Assembly (NCBI RefSeq): GCF_001836165.1
Contig: NZ_KV827662.1
Location: 62,001 to 126,000, forward strand
Direction of reading: 5' to 3'
Length of the DNA stretch: 64,000 nucleotides
Source: Corynebacterium sp. HMSC036D02
Lineage (GTDB): Bacteria > Actinomycetota > Actinomycetes > Mycobacteriales > Mycobacteriaceae
The notes below the pieces were generated by a model. It did no database searches, was not told the origin of the DNA, and saw only the letters and a program-made list of their open reading frames with translations. The stretch's first letter is position 1. Each line of letters opens with the position of its first letter. Shown one piece after another: positions 15,982 to 23,921 of this stretch. Made by a program: the position numbers and the translations under genes.

Positions 15982-17844
15982 GTGCCCAGCCTGCGCCCAT
16001 TGCTTGATTCCCTCACTACCCGCGTCGAAGCTTCGTCTGCCGCCCACGCCGCACAGATCGCGCGCGTGGCTCCCGTCCACCGCCCCGGCGCGGTCAACCT
16101 CGTGCGCTATATGGAATTGCGCTCCCAGGACGCCGTCGAAATCCAGGAAGGCCTCACGGCCTTAGGCGCCACGAGCCTCAGCCACCCGGAGCCCGCGGTG
16201 CTCGAGCGCCTCCACGCCGCGCGCAACGTGCTCGACGCCTTCGATGGCCAGGCACCGACCTACCCCGTGCAGCCCATCGCCACGGCGTATGCGGACGCGG
16301 ACGATATCCTCGACGCCAACACCGAAGCCCTCCTCGGCCCCACCCAGGAGGACACCCACGCGCGCATCATGGTGACCCTTCCCACCGAGGCCGCGGAGGA
16401 TTATGAGCTGGTCCTCGGCTTCGCCCGCGCGGGCATGGAATTGGCCCGCATCAACTGCGCCCACGATGACCAGGCTGCCTGGGCGAAAATGGTGGAGCAC
16501 GTCCACCGCGCCGCTGAGGAGGTGGGGCGCGAGATTCTGATTTCCTGCGATATTGCTGGCCCCAAGGTCCGCACCGGCACCATCGAGCCGGGCCCGCAGG
16601 TCATCCGCGTGCGCGGCGAGCGCACCGCTGCAGGCGAGCTGCTGAGTCCGGCAACGCTCGTGCTTCACGACGCCCCCTCCACCACCCGCGCCCACGGGGT
16701 GGCGAGGGAGGCGTCGCCAAGCACGGCGCGCCCGGCGGTAGCGCTGGAGGTGGATGGTGAGTGGGTCGCTGGCCTGCAGCCCGGCAGCGAAGTGCGCTTC
16801 ACGGAGGCACGCGGACGCTCCCGTGTGTTCACCGTGGAAAGCGTGGACGCAGGCGTGGCTGTGCTACACGGTGAGCGCAACTGCTACCTCGCCGAGGGGA
16901 CGGTGGTCAACCACGGCGGGGAGATCACTCGGGTGCATGGGGCGCCGGCTCTCGAGCAGAAGATTCGCCTGCACCGCGGCGAGGAGGTGGTTCTCAGCAC
17001 TTCGCAGGAGCCGGCGCGGATTGTCGAGGGTGAGGTGACCACCATCGGCTGCACGCTGCCGGAGGTGGTCGGTGCGCTCGAGGTGGGACACCGGGTGATT
17101 TTCGATGATGGCGCCATCGCCGGCCGCGTCCGCGAGGTGCGGGATAATGGTGCGGCGCGCGAGGCCGTCGTCACCGTGGAGCATGCCGGGCCTACCGGCA
17201 CCAACCTGGCCGCCTATAAGGGAATCAATCTTCCGGATACCGACGTCCCGCTGCCCAGCCTCACCGAGGAAGACATCGAGGCACTGCGTTTTGTGGCCAC
17301 GCACTGCGATATCGCGGCGGTCTCTTTCATCCGCACGCCGGCTGATGTGGCTTTCCTCTACGACACTCTCGAGACGATTGCCGCCGAGCAGGAATCGGAG
17401 GAGATGGCGCAGCGCGTGCGCGACTTGGGCATCGTACTCAAGATTGAGACGGTTCCCGCCTATGAGCAGCTGGGAAGCGTGCTGCTGGAAGGCATGCGGC
17501 ATGCCAAGTTTGGCATCATGATTGCGCGCGGCGACTTGGCCGTGGAGTTGGGATTCGAGGAGATGGTCCAGGTGCCGGGGCGCATCATGAAGGTCGCGGA
17601 GGCGGCCCACATCCCGGTCATCATGGCCACGCAGGTGCTGGAGACCCTGGCCAAGACGGGGCTTCCCTCCCGCGCGGAAATCACGGACGCGGGCTATGCG
17701 CTGCGCGCGGAGTGCGTCATGCTCAACAAAGGCCCGCACATCACGGAGGCGATTCAGATTCTGGACCGCATGTCCCGCAAGCTGGGCCAGTCGCGGCTGA
17801 AGAACCGCCAAAAGCTGCGCCAGGTGAGCAGCTGGACCAACTAA
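15982..17844 (+). CDS. Pyruvate kinase-like protein (long second-type Pyk)
   Basis: A 620-residue protein resembling the second corynebacterial pyruvate kinase (C. glutamicum Pyk2). An extra N-terminal domain of about 140 residues precedes a pyruvate-kinase barrel: ARINCAHDD replaces the usual RxNFSHG, FIRTPADV and IMIARGDLAVELG follow, then the IPVIMATQVLETLAKTG and PSRAEITDAG substrate motifs. There is no C-terminal allosteric domain. Whether it converts PEP to pyruvate here cannot be read from sequence. GTG at 15982 has AAGGAG 5 nt upstream. An Ala/Ser/Thr/Arg-rich insertion near residues 235-255 lies in the β-domain and contains one antisense copy of the GCTTGNCGACG repeat. Confidence 0.82.
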   Translation: MPSLRPLLDSLTTRVEASSAAHAAQIARVAPVHRPGAVNLVRYMELRSQDAVEIQEGLTALGATSLSHPEPAVLERLHAARNVLDAFDGQAPTYPVQPIATAYADADDILDANTEALLGPTQEDTHARIMVTLPTEAAEDYELVLGFARAGMELARINCAHDDQAAWAKMVEHVHRAAEEVGREILISCDIAGPKVRTGTIEPGPQVIRVRGERTAAGELLSPATLVLHDAPSTTRAHGVAREASPSTARPAVALEVDGEWVAGLQPGSEVRFTEARGRSRVFTVESVDAGVAVLHGERNCYLAEGTVVNHGGEITRVHGAPALEQKIRLHRGEEVVLSTSQEPARIVEGEVTTIGCTLPEVVGALEVGHRVIFDDGAIAGRVREVRDNGAAREAVVTVEHAGPTGTNLAAYKGINLPDTDVPLPSLTEEDIEALRFVATHCDIAAVSFIRTPADVAFLYDTLETIAAEQESEEMAQRVRDLGIVLKIETVPAYEQLGSVLLEGMRHAKFGIMIARGDLAVELGFEEMVQVPGRIMKVAEAAHIPVIMATQVLETLAKTGLPSRAEITDAGYALRAECVMLNKGPHITEAIQILDRMSRKLGQSRLKNRQKLRQVSSWTN

Positions 17845-17862
17845 TTCAGGCAGCACGTAGGA

Positions 17863-17887
17863 CACGCGGCGCCCCGAGCGCCGCGTG
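17863..17887 (+). terminator. Hairpin downstream of pyruvate kinase gene
   Basis: CACGCGGCGC and GCGCCGCGTG form a perfect 10-bp stem around CCCGA, 18 nt after the stop codon. No T-run follows, so termination would be non-canonical. Confidence 0.5.
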
Positions 17888-17938
17888 GTGAGGATCACCT
17901 AACCGAAAGCGGCGAAAACTAGATAGACCTATATTTAC

Positions 17939-17954
17939 TTAGGTTAACCTATAA
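17939..17954. promoter_or_regulatory. DtxR-like iron box before feoA
   Basis: TTAGGTTAACCTATAA contains the perfect palindrome TAGGTTAACCTA (17940-17951). Its half-site TTAGGTTA matches the DtxR consensus (TTAGGTTAGSCTAACCTAA), but the two halves overlap instead of being separated by three bases. It lies about 30 nt before feoA, where iron repression is expected. Confidence 0.5.
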
Positions 17955-17984
17955 CGGTAATGCTTTAGAGAAAGAGAGCTCACC

Positions 17985-18233
17985 GTGAAGTTGTCTGGGT
18001 GCCCACGGCAAACCGCCGACGCCATCCCCATGGGATGCACCATCACCTTGGGAAACGAGTGCATTTCCTGCACCTGCGATGCCGCATTGGCGGTGCGCCT
18101 CGGCGAGCTGGGAATCCGCCCCGGTGCGACGCTGACCATGGGCCCGCGTGTGGCCGGTGGCGCGCGCGTTGTGTCGGTGGGCAGCTGCCGCTACGCCATC
18201 GATAAGGCGACGTTGCAAGCCATCGAGGTCTAA
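17985..18233 (+). CDS. feoA: FeoA ferrous-iron transport protein
   Basis: An 82-residue SH3-like cytoplasmic protein with the FeoA core LGELGIRPGATLTM near residues 43-56. It partners the FeoB transporter. The N-terminus is unusually Cys-rich (GCPR, MGC, ECISCTC), which might bind metal. GTG at 17985 is used; an internal ATG at 18030 would remove the first conserved strand. It is first in feoABC behind a DtxR-like box. Confidence 0.85.
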   Translation: MKLSGCPRQTADAIPMGCTITLGNECISCTCDAALAVRLGELGIRPGATLTMGPRVAGGARVVSVGSCRYAIDKATLQAIEV

Positions 18234-18236
18234 ACC

Positions 18237-20171
18237 ATGGCCACCACGAAACCCAGCTGCCACGGCGATCCGGGCGGCGCGGTTGCCCCTGCCGGAGCAC
18301 CCATCATCGCGCTCGTCGGCTCCCCGAATTCCGGAAAGTCCACGCTCTTTAACGCTCTGACCGGCGCGAAGGCGCAGACCGGCAATTGGCCGGGAACTAC
18401 GGTTGAGGTCAGCCGCGGTGCGTGGAAGCTGGGTGAATCCACCGCCGATCTCATCGACTTCCCCGGCACCTACTCGCTCGATCCGCTCAGCCCCGATGAG
18501 GCGCTCACCCGCGCCATGCTCATCGATTGCCCCGATGATGAGCGCCCCGACGCCGTCGTCGTGGTCGTCGATGCCAGCGCCGTCGCGCGCGGCCTCAACG
18601 TGGCCCTCCAGTTGGCGGAGCAGCCTTACCGCCTCATCATCGCGCTGACCAAGACCGACGTGGCGCTCAACCAGGGCCAGTCGGTCGATCCCGCCGCACT
18701 CGCAGAAGCTACCTCCATCCCCGTGGTCGTGGTCGATGGGCGCAGGAGGGAGGGCGTCGAGAAGCTGCGAGAGGTTGTTGTAGATTCTCTGGCGGCTGAG
18801 CCCGTGCAGCTGCGCGAGGACACCGGCCTGGAGGGCCGCTTCGCGGAACTGGATGCGGCGGCGAAGGCCTCGGTGAGCGAGGTCGAGCATGCCACGCCAC
18901 TCTCCCACCGCCTCGACGCGATGGCCCTCCACCCGGTGGTGGGGCCGCTGCTGTTCCTGGCCGTGATGTGGCTAGTCTTCCAGATCACCACGACGGTGGC
19001 CGCTCCCCTGCAGGATGGCTTGGAGGCCCTGATCTCCGGCCCCTTGAGCGATTGGGCGCGGGCGGGGCTTGAAGCCATCGGCTTAGGTCATCCCCTCGTT
19101 ACGGGCTTGCTTGTCGACGGCCTCATCGGCGGCGTCGGCATGGTCCTCACCTTCGCCCCGCTCATGGCGCTGATGTTTTTGTGTTTGGCGGTGTTGGAGG
19201 ATTCCGGCTATATGGCGCGTGCTGCGGTGGTCACAGATCGTCTTATGCGGGCCATCGGCCTGCCGGGCAAGGCCTTTATCCCGATTGTGGTGGGCTTTGG
19301 CTGCAACGTGCCGGCGATCTCGGCCACGCGCGTGCTGGGAAGCCCGCGGCATCGCATTATGACGGCGCTGCTCATCCCGTTTACCTCGTGCTCGGCGCGC
19401 TTGGTTGTCTTCGTCATGCTCTCGGCTACGTTCTTCCCGGAGCATGCCGGCAGCGTGGTGTTCATTATGTACGTCATCTCCATCGCGCTGCTCGTGCTGG
19501 TGGGTTTGGCGCTGCGAAAGACGCTGTGGCGCGCGGTGCCTGAGGAAGCGCTGGTTATTGACTTGCCGACGTACCAGCTGCCCACCGTGCGCCTGGCACT
19601 GAGCGTGATGTGGACGCGATTGAAAGGCTTCCTGCAGACCGCCGGCGGCATCATCGTGAGCACGGTGGTCGTGGTGTGGCTGCTCATGGCCATCCCGGTT
19701 GGGGCCGCGGTGCACGAGACTACCTTGGGCGAGCCACCAGCACCGGAGGATTCCGCCTACGGCGCGGTCTCGCGCACCATTGCCCCGGCCTTTGCTCCGG
19801 CTGGTTTCAATTCCTGGTCCCTGGCCGGTCCGCTGGTCACGGGTTTCGTGGCCAAGGAGGCGCTGATTTCGACATGGGCGCAGACCTACGCCGTCGACGA
19901 CGTCACCGACGCTTCCGCAGAGGAGCAATCCCACAGCGCGCTCAGTGACCACGTGCGTCAAGATTTCGACCGCGCCTCCGGTGGCCATCCCCTCGCCGCG
20001 GTGTGGGCCTACATGCTCTTCCTGCTGGCCTACACTCCGTGCGTGGCCACGATTGCCGCGCAGCGTCGCGAGATTGGCTGGCGCTGGACGCTCTTTGGCT
20101 TCGGCATTCAGCTGGCCACCGCGTGGGTGCTGGCAGTGAGCGCCTTCCAGATACTGAGGGTGTTTATCTAG
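18237..20171 (+). CDS. feoB: FeoB ferrous-iron transporter
   Basis: A 644-residue Fe(II) transporter. The N-terminal G domain has G1 GSPNSGKS (residues 28-35), an effector loop NWPGTT, G3 DFPGTY and G4 TKTD. It is followed by Gate regions and about eight membrane helices with the conserved GFGCNVPAI segment and the Cys motif TSCSARL. A polar loop with QTYAVDDVTDASAEEQ sits between late helices. It begins 3 nt after feoA and its stop overlaps the start of the FeoC-like gene by one base, so all three are co-translated. Confidence 0.95.
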   Translation: MATTKPSCHGDPGGAVAPAGAPIIALVGSPNSGKSTLFNALTGAKAQTGNWPGTTVEVSRGAWKLGESTADLIDFPGTYSLDPLSPDEALTRAMLIDCPDDERPDAVVVVVDASAVARGLNVALQLAEQPYRLIIALTKTDVALNQGQSVDPAALAEATSIPVVVVDGRRREGVEKLREVVVDSLAAEPVQLREDTGLEGRFAELDAAAKASVSEVEHATPLSHRLDAMALHPVVGPLLFLAVMWLVFQITTTVAAPLQDGLEALISGPLSDWARAGLEAIGLGHPLVTGLLVDGLIGGVGMVLTFAPLMALMFLCLAVLEDSGYMARAAVVTDRLMRAIGLPGKAFIPIVVGFGCNVPAISATRVLGSPRHRIMTALLIPFTSCSARLVVFVMLSATFFPEHAGSVVFIMYVISIALLVLVGLALRKTLWRAVPEEALVIDLPTYQLPTVRLALSVMWTRLKGFLQTAGGIIVSTVVVVWLLMAIPVGAAVHETTLGEPPAPEDSAYGAVSRTIAPAFAPAGFNSWSLAGPLVTGFVAKEALISTWAQTYAVDDVTDASAEEQSHSALSDHVRQDFDRASGGHPLAAVWAYMLFLLAYTPCVATIAAQRREIGWRWTLFGFGIQLATAWVLAVSAFQILRVFI

Positions 20172-20434
20172 TGTCCGCCTCGCCCATTCACGCCGTACAG
20201 CAAGCCATCGAGTCCGGAGTGCGCTCGCGCGTAGCCATCGCGGCGCAGACCGGGCTAGAGCCCGGCACGGTCGATGTGATTCTGGATCATCTCACCGCCA
20301 GCGGGGTGCTCAATATGGAGCCGCTCGGCTCCTGCCCCGCGGGCGGATGCAGGTCCTGTTCGGCAGCCTCGGCGTGTGCCGGCCCCAGCAGCACCCGCGG
20401 GCCGGTGCTGCTTAAGCTTCGTCGCCGCCGCTAG
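20171..20434 (+). CDS. feoC: FeoC-like winged-helix Fe-S protein
   Basis: The GTG start shares one base with the feoB stop (TAGTG). The 87-residue product has an N-terminal winged helix (RSRVAIAAQTGLEPGTVDVIL) followed by CPAGGCRSCSAASAC, a C-x4-C-x2-C-x5-C pattern very close to the Fe-S site of enterobacterial FeoC. It probably senses oxygen or iron and modulates FeoB. Its last 23 nt overlap the end of the convergent PH-domain gene. No longer start is possible without running into feoB. Confidence 0.75.
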   Translation: MSASPIHAVQQAIESGVRSRVAIAAQTGLEPGTVDVILDHLTASGVLNMEPLGSCPAGGCRSCSAASACAGPSSTRGPVLLKLRRRR

Positions 20435-21821
20435 GAGCAGGCGCAGACTCAAGAGCGGGGAGGCGGCGGGAGCGCAGGCGGGTGAGGAGCTCGGAGGCGT
20501 CGGCAGGCGTGAGGTCTTGGCCAGCCATCTTCACGGGGCCGGCCACAAGGTCGAAGCGCACGGTGCGCACACCCGCGAGGTGCCCCAGCGGCCCGACTTT
20601 CAGTGTGAGCTCCTGGATGTGCGGGGTGCCAATCACCATGACGCGGCGGTTGATGCGGCCTCGATGCACGATGGTGACGGGCTGAGGCGAATCCACCAAC
20701 GTCACCGACTGCTGCTTGCGGTCGATGGGGCTCACCCAAGTGGCCCGGCGCGGAGACGTATAGGTGGGCTGGGTGTGCCCTTCAGGGCGTGCGAAATCCT
20801 CAATCTGCGCGCGGTCTAGATCTGAGATGAGCTCTAAAAGCTCCAGCACCTGCTCGCGAGTGCCCACCGGCAGGATGCGCGTAGAACCAGACTGCTTGCC
20901 ACTGCCCTTAGCGCCGTAGCCGGCCACCGACACGTTTACTTCGTACCAGCCAAAGCGCCGCCACAGGAAAGGCTGGCTCACCCGCACGCCGTGGATGCGA
21001 CTGATGCGGATGGTTTGGCGGCGCCGGTCGGCAAGACCGTAGGAGACGTTGAGGGCGTTGGTGGGGGCGTCGTGAAGCGCGGTGAATTTCCAGGAAGAAT
21101 CCACCAAACCCCACACACTTCCCACGTAACCCACGATGATGGGCAACAGCGCGGTCCACATTCCGGGGATAAAGAGCAGTCCGCCAATGACAAGGGCCGC
21201 GAGGAGCGTGGGCAGACGCAGCGCTTCGGCAGCAATCGTGCGCAGGATGGGAATTTCCGGGATCAGGGCGGTGGCTTCCTCCGCTTCTGGTGCTGGCTCA
21301 CTGGTAGGACCTTTATTCGTGCGCCGCAGCAACTCCGCGCGTAGTTCTTCCGCCTTCGCTTTGGGCAGGTATTCAATCTTGATCACTGAGGACGTGCCAC
21401 CGGCCGTTTCCACGCGCACCGCTGCCAAGCCCAGCAGGCGCGCGATGATGGATTCCACCACGTCCACCGCCTGGATGCGCTCGTAGCGCGCGGAACGAAA
21501 GGACGTAGAGATGACGCCGTGGCGCAGCGCGATTTCATCCTCGGTGAGCTTATAGCCCAGCTTGCGCCACCAGATTCCGGAGACCAGCCAAATCATTGCG
21601 CACACCAGCACGAAGGCACCGATGCCCAGCAAGGTGCCGCGGCCGACCTCGCCCAAGTGTCCGCCCTGCACGTAGGACAGAACGTCCGACACCATGGAGG
21701 CGTTGACGTTCACCGCAAGAACGGCCACCAAGGCCAGAATCAGCGACCAAAAACGCAGCAGCGGGGTGAGGCGGTGGACGCGGGTGTAGCCGTCGGCGTC
21801 GATAAGCGCGCGGTCCTTCAC
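20412..21821 (-). CDS. Bacterial PH-domain membrane protein, YdbT-like
   Basis: A 469-residue protein with two N-terminal membrane helices (about 21-43 and 62-85), a PH domain (KLGYKLTEDEIALRHGVISTSF), a second helix pair (about 200-240), and a second PH-type repeat with TNALNVSYGLADRRRQTIRISRIHGV. A degenerate third follows. This is the duplicated YdbT architecture. Its partner, the YdbS-like gene, lies upstream with a 4-nt ATGA overlap. In Bacillus the YdbST pair confers resistance to antimicrobial compounds; the role here is unknown. The 3' end overlaps feoC by 23 nt on the other strand. Confidence 0.8.
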   Translation of the reverse strand: MKDRALIDADGYTRVHRLTPLLRFWSLILALVAVLAVNVNASMVSDVLSYVQGGHLGEVGRGTLLGIGAFVLVCAMIWLVSGIWWRKLGYKLTEDEIALRHGVISTSFRSARYERIQAVDVVESIIARLLGLAAVRVETAGGTSSVIKIEYLPKAKAEELRAELLRRTNKGPTSEPAPEAEEATALIPEIPILRTIAAEALRLPTLLAALVIGGLLFIPGMWTALLPIIVGYVGSVWGLVDSSWKFTALHDAPTNALNVSYGLADRRRQTIRISRIHGVRVSQPFLWRRFGWYEVNVSVAGYGAKGSGKQSGSTRILPVGTREQVLELLELISDLDRAQIEDFARPEGHTQPTYTSPRRATWVSPIDRKQQSVTLVDSPQPVTIVHRGRINRRVMVIGTPHIQELTLKVGPLGHLAGVRTVRFDLVAGPVKMAGQDLTPADASELLTRLRSRRLPALESAPAPSGGDEA

Positions 21822-22267
21822 AGCCCACTCATCCTCTCGCGGGCCTTGACGGCGAGGCGCTCGCGCAGGGCGTCGGCGTCGGCGGCGGGCAGGCCGGGGA
21901 TGGTGGCGTCGCTGCTGGGCGACGCCGTATGCAGCTTCACCTTCTTCAGCCCCATCGCCCGCTCGATTGGGCCGGCTGTGACGTCAACGAATTGGATGCG
22001 GCCATAGGGCACGACGGTGAAGGTGTGCCAGATTTTGCCGCGGGTGACCAGGAGTTCGTCTGCGGTTTCCTGCCAGCCTAGGTTTTTCACCTGCGCGGGG
22101 ATGAGCCACAGCTCGTAGAGCGCCCATGCAACGAGCGCTCCGGCAACCCAATACAGCCAATCCCACCAGAAATATGCCGCCGCGGCCGCTAGGGCGGCGA
22201 GGATAATGTCCCAGCTCAAACGTGAGATGTAGCGGGCTTTAGTGAGTGACGGGGATACGGGGTTCAT
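21818..22267 (-). CDS. Bacterial PH-domain membrane protein, YdbS-like
   Basis: A 149-residue protein with two N-terminal helices (about 20-35 and 38-55) and one PH domain containing the signature WQETADELLVTRGKIWHTF and VPYGRIQFVDVTAGPIERAMGL. It overlaps the YdbT-like gene by four bases. TAAGGT lies 6 nt before its ATG, indicating a leaderless mRNA. It is divergent from the XRE gene at 22326. Confidence 0.8.
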   Translation of the reverse strand: MNPVSPSLTKARYISRLSWDIILAALAAAAAYFWWDWLYWVAGALVAWALYELWLIPAQVKNLGWQETADELLVTRGKIWHTFTVVPYGRIQFVDVTAGPIERAMGLKKVKLHTASPSSDATIPGLPAADADALRERLAVKARERMSGL

Positions 22268-22325
22268 GCCGCCACCTTAACACGAACCCTTGACAAGTCG
22301 TTGGGTTTATACAACACTGTGGTGC

Positions 22326-22586
22326 ATGTCCCCAAAGAAAAAGCCAACCCGCCCACTATTTAACCGGGTCCGCGTGCTCCGCGCTGAACGGGACATGACG
22401 CGCGCACAGCTTGCCGCCGCCATCGGGGTCAACCCCCAAACCATTGGCACCCTCGAGCGCGGCGACCACTCCCCCAGCCTGGACCTCGCCTTCAATATCT
22501 GCGAAGTCTTCGACCTGCCCGTGGAAGCCGTGTTCTCCCGGACCGAATTCACCCCCATGTCCTCCGAAATCTACCGAAAGGACTAA
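22326..22586 (+). CDS. XRE-family transcriptional regulator
   Basis: An 86-residue helix-turn-helix protein of the YozG/Cro type: LRAERDMTRAQLAAAIGVNPQTIGTLERG around residues 20-48 is the HTH, and a PVEAVFSR C-terminal helix follows. The ATG at 22326 is preferred to an upstream start at 22290 that would cross the TTGACA-like promoter element (22287-22292). It lies 7 nt before a four-helix membrane protein, a common pairing in which the regulator controls or is tuned by that partner. Confidence 0.85.
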   Translation: MSPKKKPTRPLFNRVRVLRAERDMTRAQLAAAIGVNPQTIGTLERGDHSPSLDLAFNICEVFDLPVEAVFSRTEFTPMSSEIYRKD

Positions 22587-22593
22587 CCCACCC

Positions 22594-23067
22594 ATGTCCG
22601 CCGCCACCATTCCCGATTCCGTTAAGACCCGCAAGCGCTACATCACCCTGACCGACCTGTTCACCACCCTCATCATCGCTTCCATCCCCCTGCAGTTCTG
22701 GAGCGCCTTTACCTCACTCATGGTTGCCGCCCTCGGCACGCTGCTCTGCGCGTTGATGACCGCTCGCCTGCGTACCACTATCAACGCGGCAGACCTACCC
22801 GGAACGGAACTTGATGAGTACCAGATGCAGCAACACCTTGAGGCCCGCGACGACGGTCTCAAATTCTCCCTCACGGCACTCGTCATCCTGCTGCCGGTGA
22901 CCGGTCTCATTGCCTGGGGTGCCCGAGCCATGCCCATCATGGACGGCGCATTCGTCTCCCAGCTCTACCTCAAAATCATCCTGCTGCTCATGGTGTGGGT
23001 TCCTTTCTCCGTGGCGCGCTCCCTGGCCGGCAAAATGAATCGCGACGAGCTCATCTCAAAGGAATAA
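22594..23067 (+). CDS. Four-helix membrane protein of unknown function
   Basis: A 157-residue protein with predicted helices at about 20-36, 38-57, 90-112 and 121-145. A charged, Gln/Glu-rich loop (ELDEYQMQQHLEARDD) joins helices 2 and 3, and the C-terminus is short and charged. I do not recognise a named family. It follows the XRE gene by 7 nt in what looks like a two-gene operon. The next gene pair (23159-23921) has the inverse order, membrane protein then XRE regulator. Confidence 0.7.
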   Translation: MSAATIPDSVKTRKRYITLTDLFTTLIIASIPLQFWSAFTSLMVAALGTLLCALMTARLRTTINAADLPGTELDEYQMQQHLEARDDGLKFSLTALVILLPVTGLIAWGARAMPIMDGAFVSQLYLKIILLLMVWVPFSVARSLAGKMNRDELISKE

Positions 23068-23088
23068 CCCCGCACCCCTTGCCATACT

Positions 23089-23143
23089 TATCGCTAATCG
23101 ATATTATCGAATTACGACAACATCGATAGTCGATAAGATATCG
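23089..23143. promoter_or_regulatory. AT-rich cluster of TATCG/CGATA repeats (candidate operator)
   Basis: The 92-nt gap before the DUF2975-like gene contains TATCG at 23089, ATCGAT at 23097-23102, TATCGA at 23105-23110, ATCGATA at 23122-23128, CGATA at 23131-23135 and GATATC at 23137-23142. This is a striking local repeat in GC-rich DNA. It is the likely binding region of the XRE regulator encoded at the end of the same operon. Confidence 0.55.
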
Positions 23144-23158
23144 GCGGAAGGGACAACC

Positions 23159-23707
23159 ATGACAGACCCCGCAAAGAAGGCCAAAAAGGAGCGCAGCGAC
23201 ATCGGCGCCGCCATTTTCATCGCCGCTCTTACCATCGCGCTCATCCTGCCCAACTACGCCAGGGATGTCTTCGACGGCACGTTTCACACCGCGCTCAGCG
23301 CGGCCGTGCCGGAAGGCCTCGGCGCCCACAACCTGGACGGCGGCGCCTACTGGATGCTCATGACCGCGCTCATCCTCAAGATCGTGGCGATCTTCGCCGC
23401 CGCGGGCTTCATCTTCTCCCTTGCCCGCACGATGCAGCAGGGCAAGCTCTTCGACCCCCGCTCCACGCGCTCGCTCAACGGACTCGCCGTGTGCATCTTC
23501 GTGTGGGCCATCGCCCGCTTCGGCATCGAGGGCATGGGCAATAACTGGGCCGCCAACGACTTAGGAATTGATTGGTGGGCCAACCAGACGGGCACGCCCC
23601 TAGCGGAACTGGCCATCCCTTATATCGCAGTCTGCGTGCTGATTCTCTTTTCCGTAGCCATCAAGCGTGGCAGCGCACTCGAAGAGGATGTGGATGGCCT
23701 TGTCTAA
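23159..23707 (+). CDS. DUF2975-like membrane protein
   Basis: A 182-residue protein with four predicted helices (about 14-32, 64-87, 105-124, 148-166). The segment FSLARTMQQGKLFDPRSTRSLNGLAV before helix 3 is typical of DUF2975 proteins, which are usually encoded beside a small XRE regulator, as here. Function is unknown. ATG at 23159 has GGAAGGG about 8 nt upstream. Its last 14 nt overlap the next gene. Confidence 0.75.
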   Translation: MTDPAKKAKKERSDIGAAIFIAALTIALILPNYARDVFDGTFHTALSAAVPEGLGAHNLDGGAYWMLMTALILKIVAIFAAAGFIFSLARTMQQGKLFDPRSTRSLNGLAVCIFVWAIARFGIEGMGNNWAANDLGIDWWANQTGTPLAELAIPYIAVCVLILFSVAIKRGSALEEDVDGLV

Positions 23708-23921
23708 CAACACTGAACCTATCGTGACCTGCCACCTCGACGAGGTGATGGCCCAGCGCCAGATCACCGGCACCGACCTGGCCAAGCAAGTCGGCATCAC
23801 CCCGGTGAACCTCTCAGTGCTGAAGAATAATCGCGCCAAGGCCGTGCGCTTTAGCACCCTCGCCGCACTCTGCGCGGCCCTGGAGTGCCAGCCCGGCGAT
23901 CTCTTCAGCGTCGAGCACTAG
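23694..23921 (+). CDS. XRE-family regulator partner of DUF2975 protein
   Basis: A 75-residue YozG-like helix-turn-helix protein (TGTDLAKQVGITPVNLSVLKNNRAK, then FSTLAALCAALECQPGDLF). It starts inside the DUF2975-like gene with GAAGAGG upstream and its stop overlaps the convergent dnaE2 stop by two bases. It probably binds the repeat cluster at 23089-23143. Confidence 0.85.
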   Translation: MALSNNTEPIVTCHLDEVMAQRQITGTDLAKQVGITPVNLSVLKNNRAKAVRFSTLAALCAALECQPGDLFSVEH

